Assembly (NCBI GenBank): GCA_021805865.1
Contig: JAJZDX010000013.1
Coordinates: 1-64,000, forward strand
Reading direction: 5' to 3'
Length of the DNA: 64,000 nt
Source of the DNA: Pseudomonadota bacterium
Lineage (GTDB): Bacteria; Pseudomonadota; Gammaproteobacteria; Steroidobacterales; Steroidobacteraceae
The position numbers and the translations under genes are program-made. Positions 63,783-64,000 of this stretch are shown one piece after another. Numbering within the stretch: position 1 is the stretch's first letter; each line of letters starts with the position of its first letter. The notes beneath the pieces are model-generated. The model had not been told where the DNA came from, ran no database searches, and saw nothing but the letters and a program-made list of their open reading frames with translations.

Positions 63783-64000
63783 TCACGACTCCGGCGCAGC
63801 CACCCTCGCGGAGTAAAACGACGCGTTCTGCCGGCCCCCCACGGCCTCCCGTGCGTAGCTGATCAGATGGTGCGCGACGAGCCCGACGTGGATCACATCC
63901 TCGATCCTTCCTTGCCGAAGAAGCGGCCAGGCCGTGCGCCAGAACGTCGCGCGGTAGTCCGAGGCGATGCCCACCTTCAGCAGCAGGTGGGACATGATCG
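63783..64000 (-). CDS. B12-binding radical SAM protein (DUF4070), C-terminus only
   Basis: The last 72 codons of a protein that continues beyond the right edge, in frame to 64000. The text DYRATFWRTAWPLLRQGRIEDVIHVGLVAHHLISYARE is that of the C-terminal DUF4070 region of cobalamin-binding radical SAM enzymes. The catalytic domains lie outside the window, so the substrate cannot be told. Confidence 0.6.
   Translation of the reverse strand, partial: IMSHLLLKVGIASDYRATFWRTAWPLLRQGRIEDVIHVGLVAHHLISYAREAVGGRQNASFYSARVAAPES

Overview
The window is high-GC DNA with compact bacterial genes. Several families fit a gammaproteobacterium of the Xanthomonadales/Nevskiales/Steroidobacterales kind: an UrcA-family exported protein, DUF4136 and patatin lipoproteins, copper-type RND efflux, PaoABC, tandem PAP2 phosphatases, GadB and KatG. 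This placement is inferred from gene content only; no rRNA or other phylogenetic marker is present. Many upstream non-coding stretches carry relics of former genes, so the genome appears to have undergone much gene decay.

Region 1 (1-10,000) is accessory DNA. It holds an exported lipoprotein running off the left edge, a small basic protein, a VirB1/TrbN-like lytic transglycosylase, and a 46-nt 3' fragment of a tRNA-Gly(GCC) gene lying 22 bp from a tyrosine integrase. Beyond it is a toxin-antitoxin cluster: an intact mntA-hepT pair with a third 53-aa gene, a relic of a second MntA, vapB with a frameshift-split vapC, and a DUF6036 relic. Relics of a phenol-degradation-type outer-membrane protein and of a WD40 protein lie among them, with glutamate decarboxylase in between. 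The tRNA fragment has non-tRNA DNA on one side and the integrase on the other, as expected at a junction of two accreted islands.

Region 2 (10,250-18,000) is one metal-efflux operon: OmpR-type regulator, CusS/CopS-type sensor kinase, TolC-type outer-membrane lipoprotein, periplasmic adaptor without a lipoyl domain, and an HME-type RND pump.

Region 3 (18,200-34,600) holds an RRM protein, a stand-alone THUMP protein, a coupled pair of small genes (one Cys-rich), a tandem universal stress protein, a PEBP-family protein with an 8-bp tandem repeat in its coding sequence, a predicted FNR/ANR promoter, two diguanylate cyclases, an MFS transporter, divergent katG and photolyase genes, an RhtA-like exporter and a hybrid PAS kinase.

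Region 4 (34,600-50,550) holds a HoxN/NixA-type nickel/cobalt permease behind an SD-overlapping hairpin, remnants of nirK and dps fused to each other, several exported or membrane proteins, an APC permease divergent from a formamidase, a BamA-type barrel, a type-B carboxylesterase next to a dead GH3 glycosidase with a LacI-like operator, two adjacent PAP2 genes (one with an in-frame amber codon), and a regulator/membrane-protein pair.

Region 5 (50,990-64,000) holds a HyuA-type hydantoinase subunit without its HyuB partner, a PEP mutase/isocitrate lyase-like enzyme, an RcnR-like repressor with a C6-tract operator in front of an unusual P1B ATPase, the molybdenum aldehyde dehydrogenase paoA-paoC-paoB, a patatin lipoprotein, a nucleotide-sugar pyrophosphorylase, and the C-terminus of a DUF4070-type radical SAM protein at the right edge.

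Metal handling is the main recurring theme (RND efflux, Ni/Co uptake, RcnR/P1B ATPase). Oxidative or oxygen-linked functions (KatG, the dps relic, the FNR site) and c-di-GMP signalling also recur.
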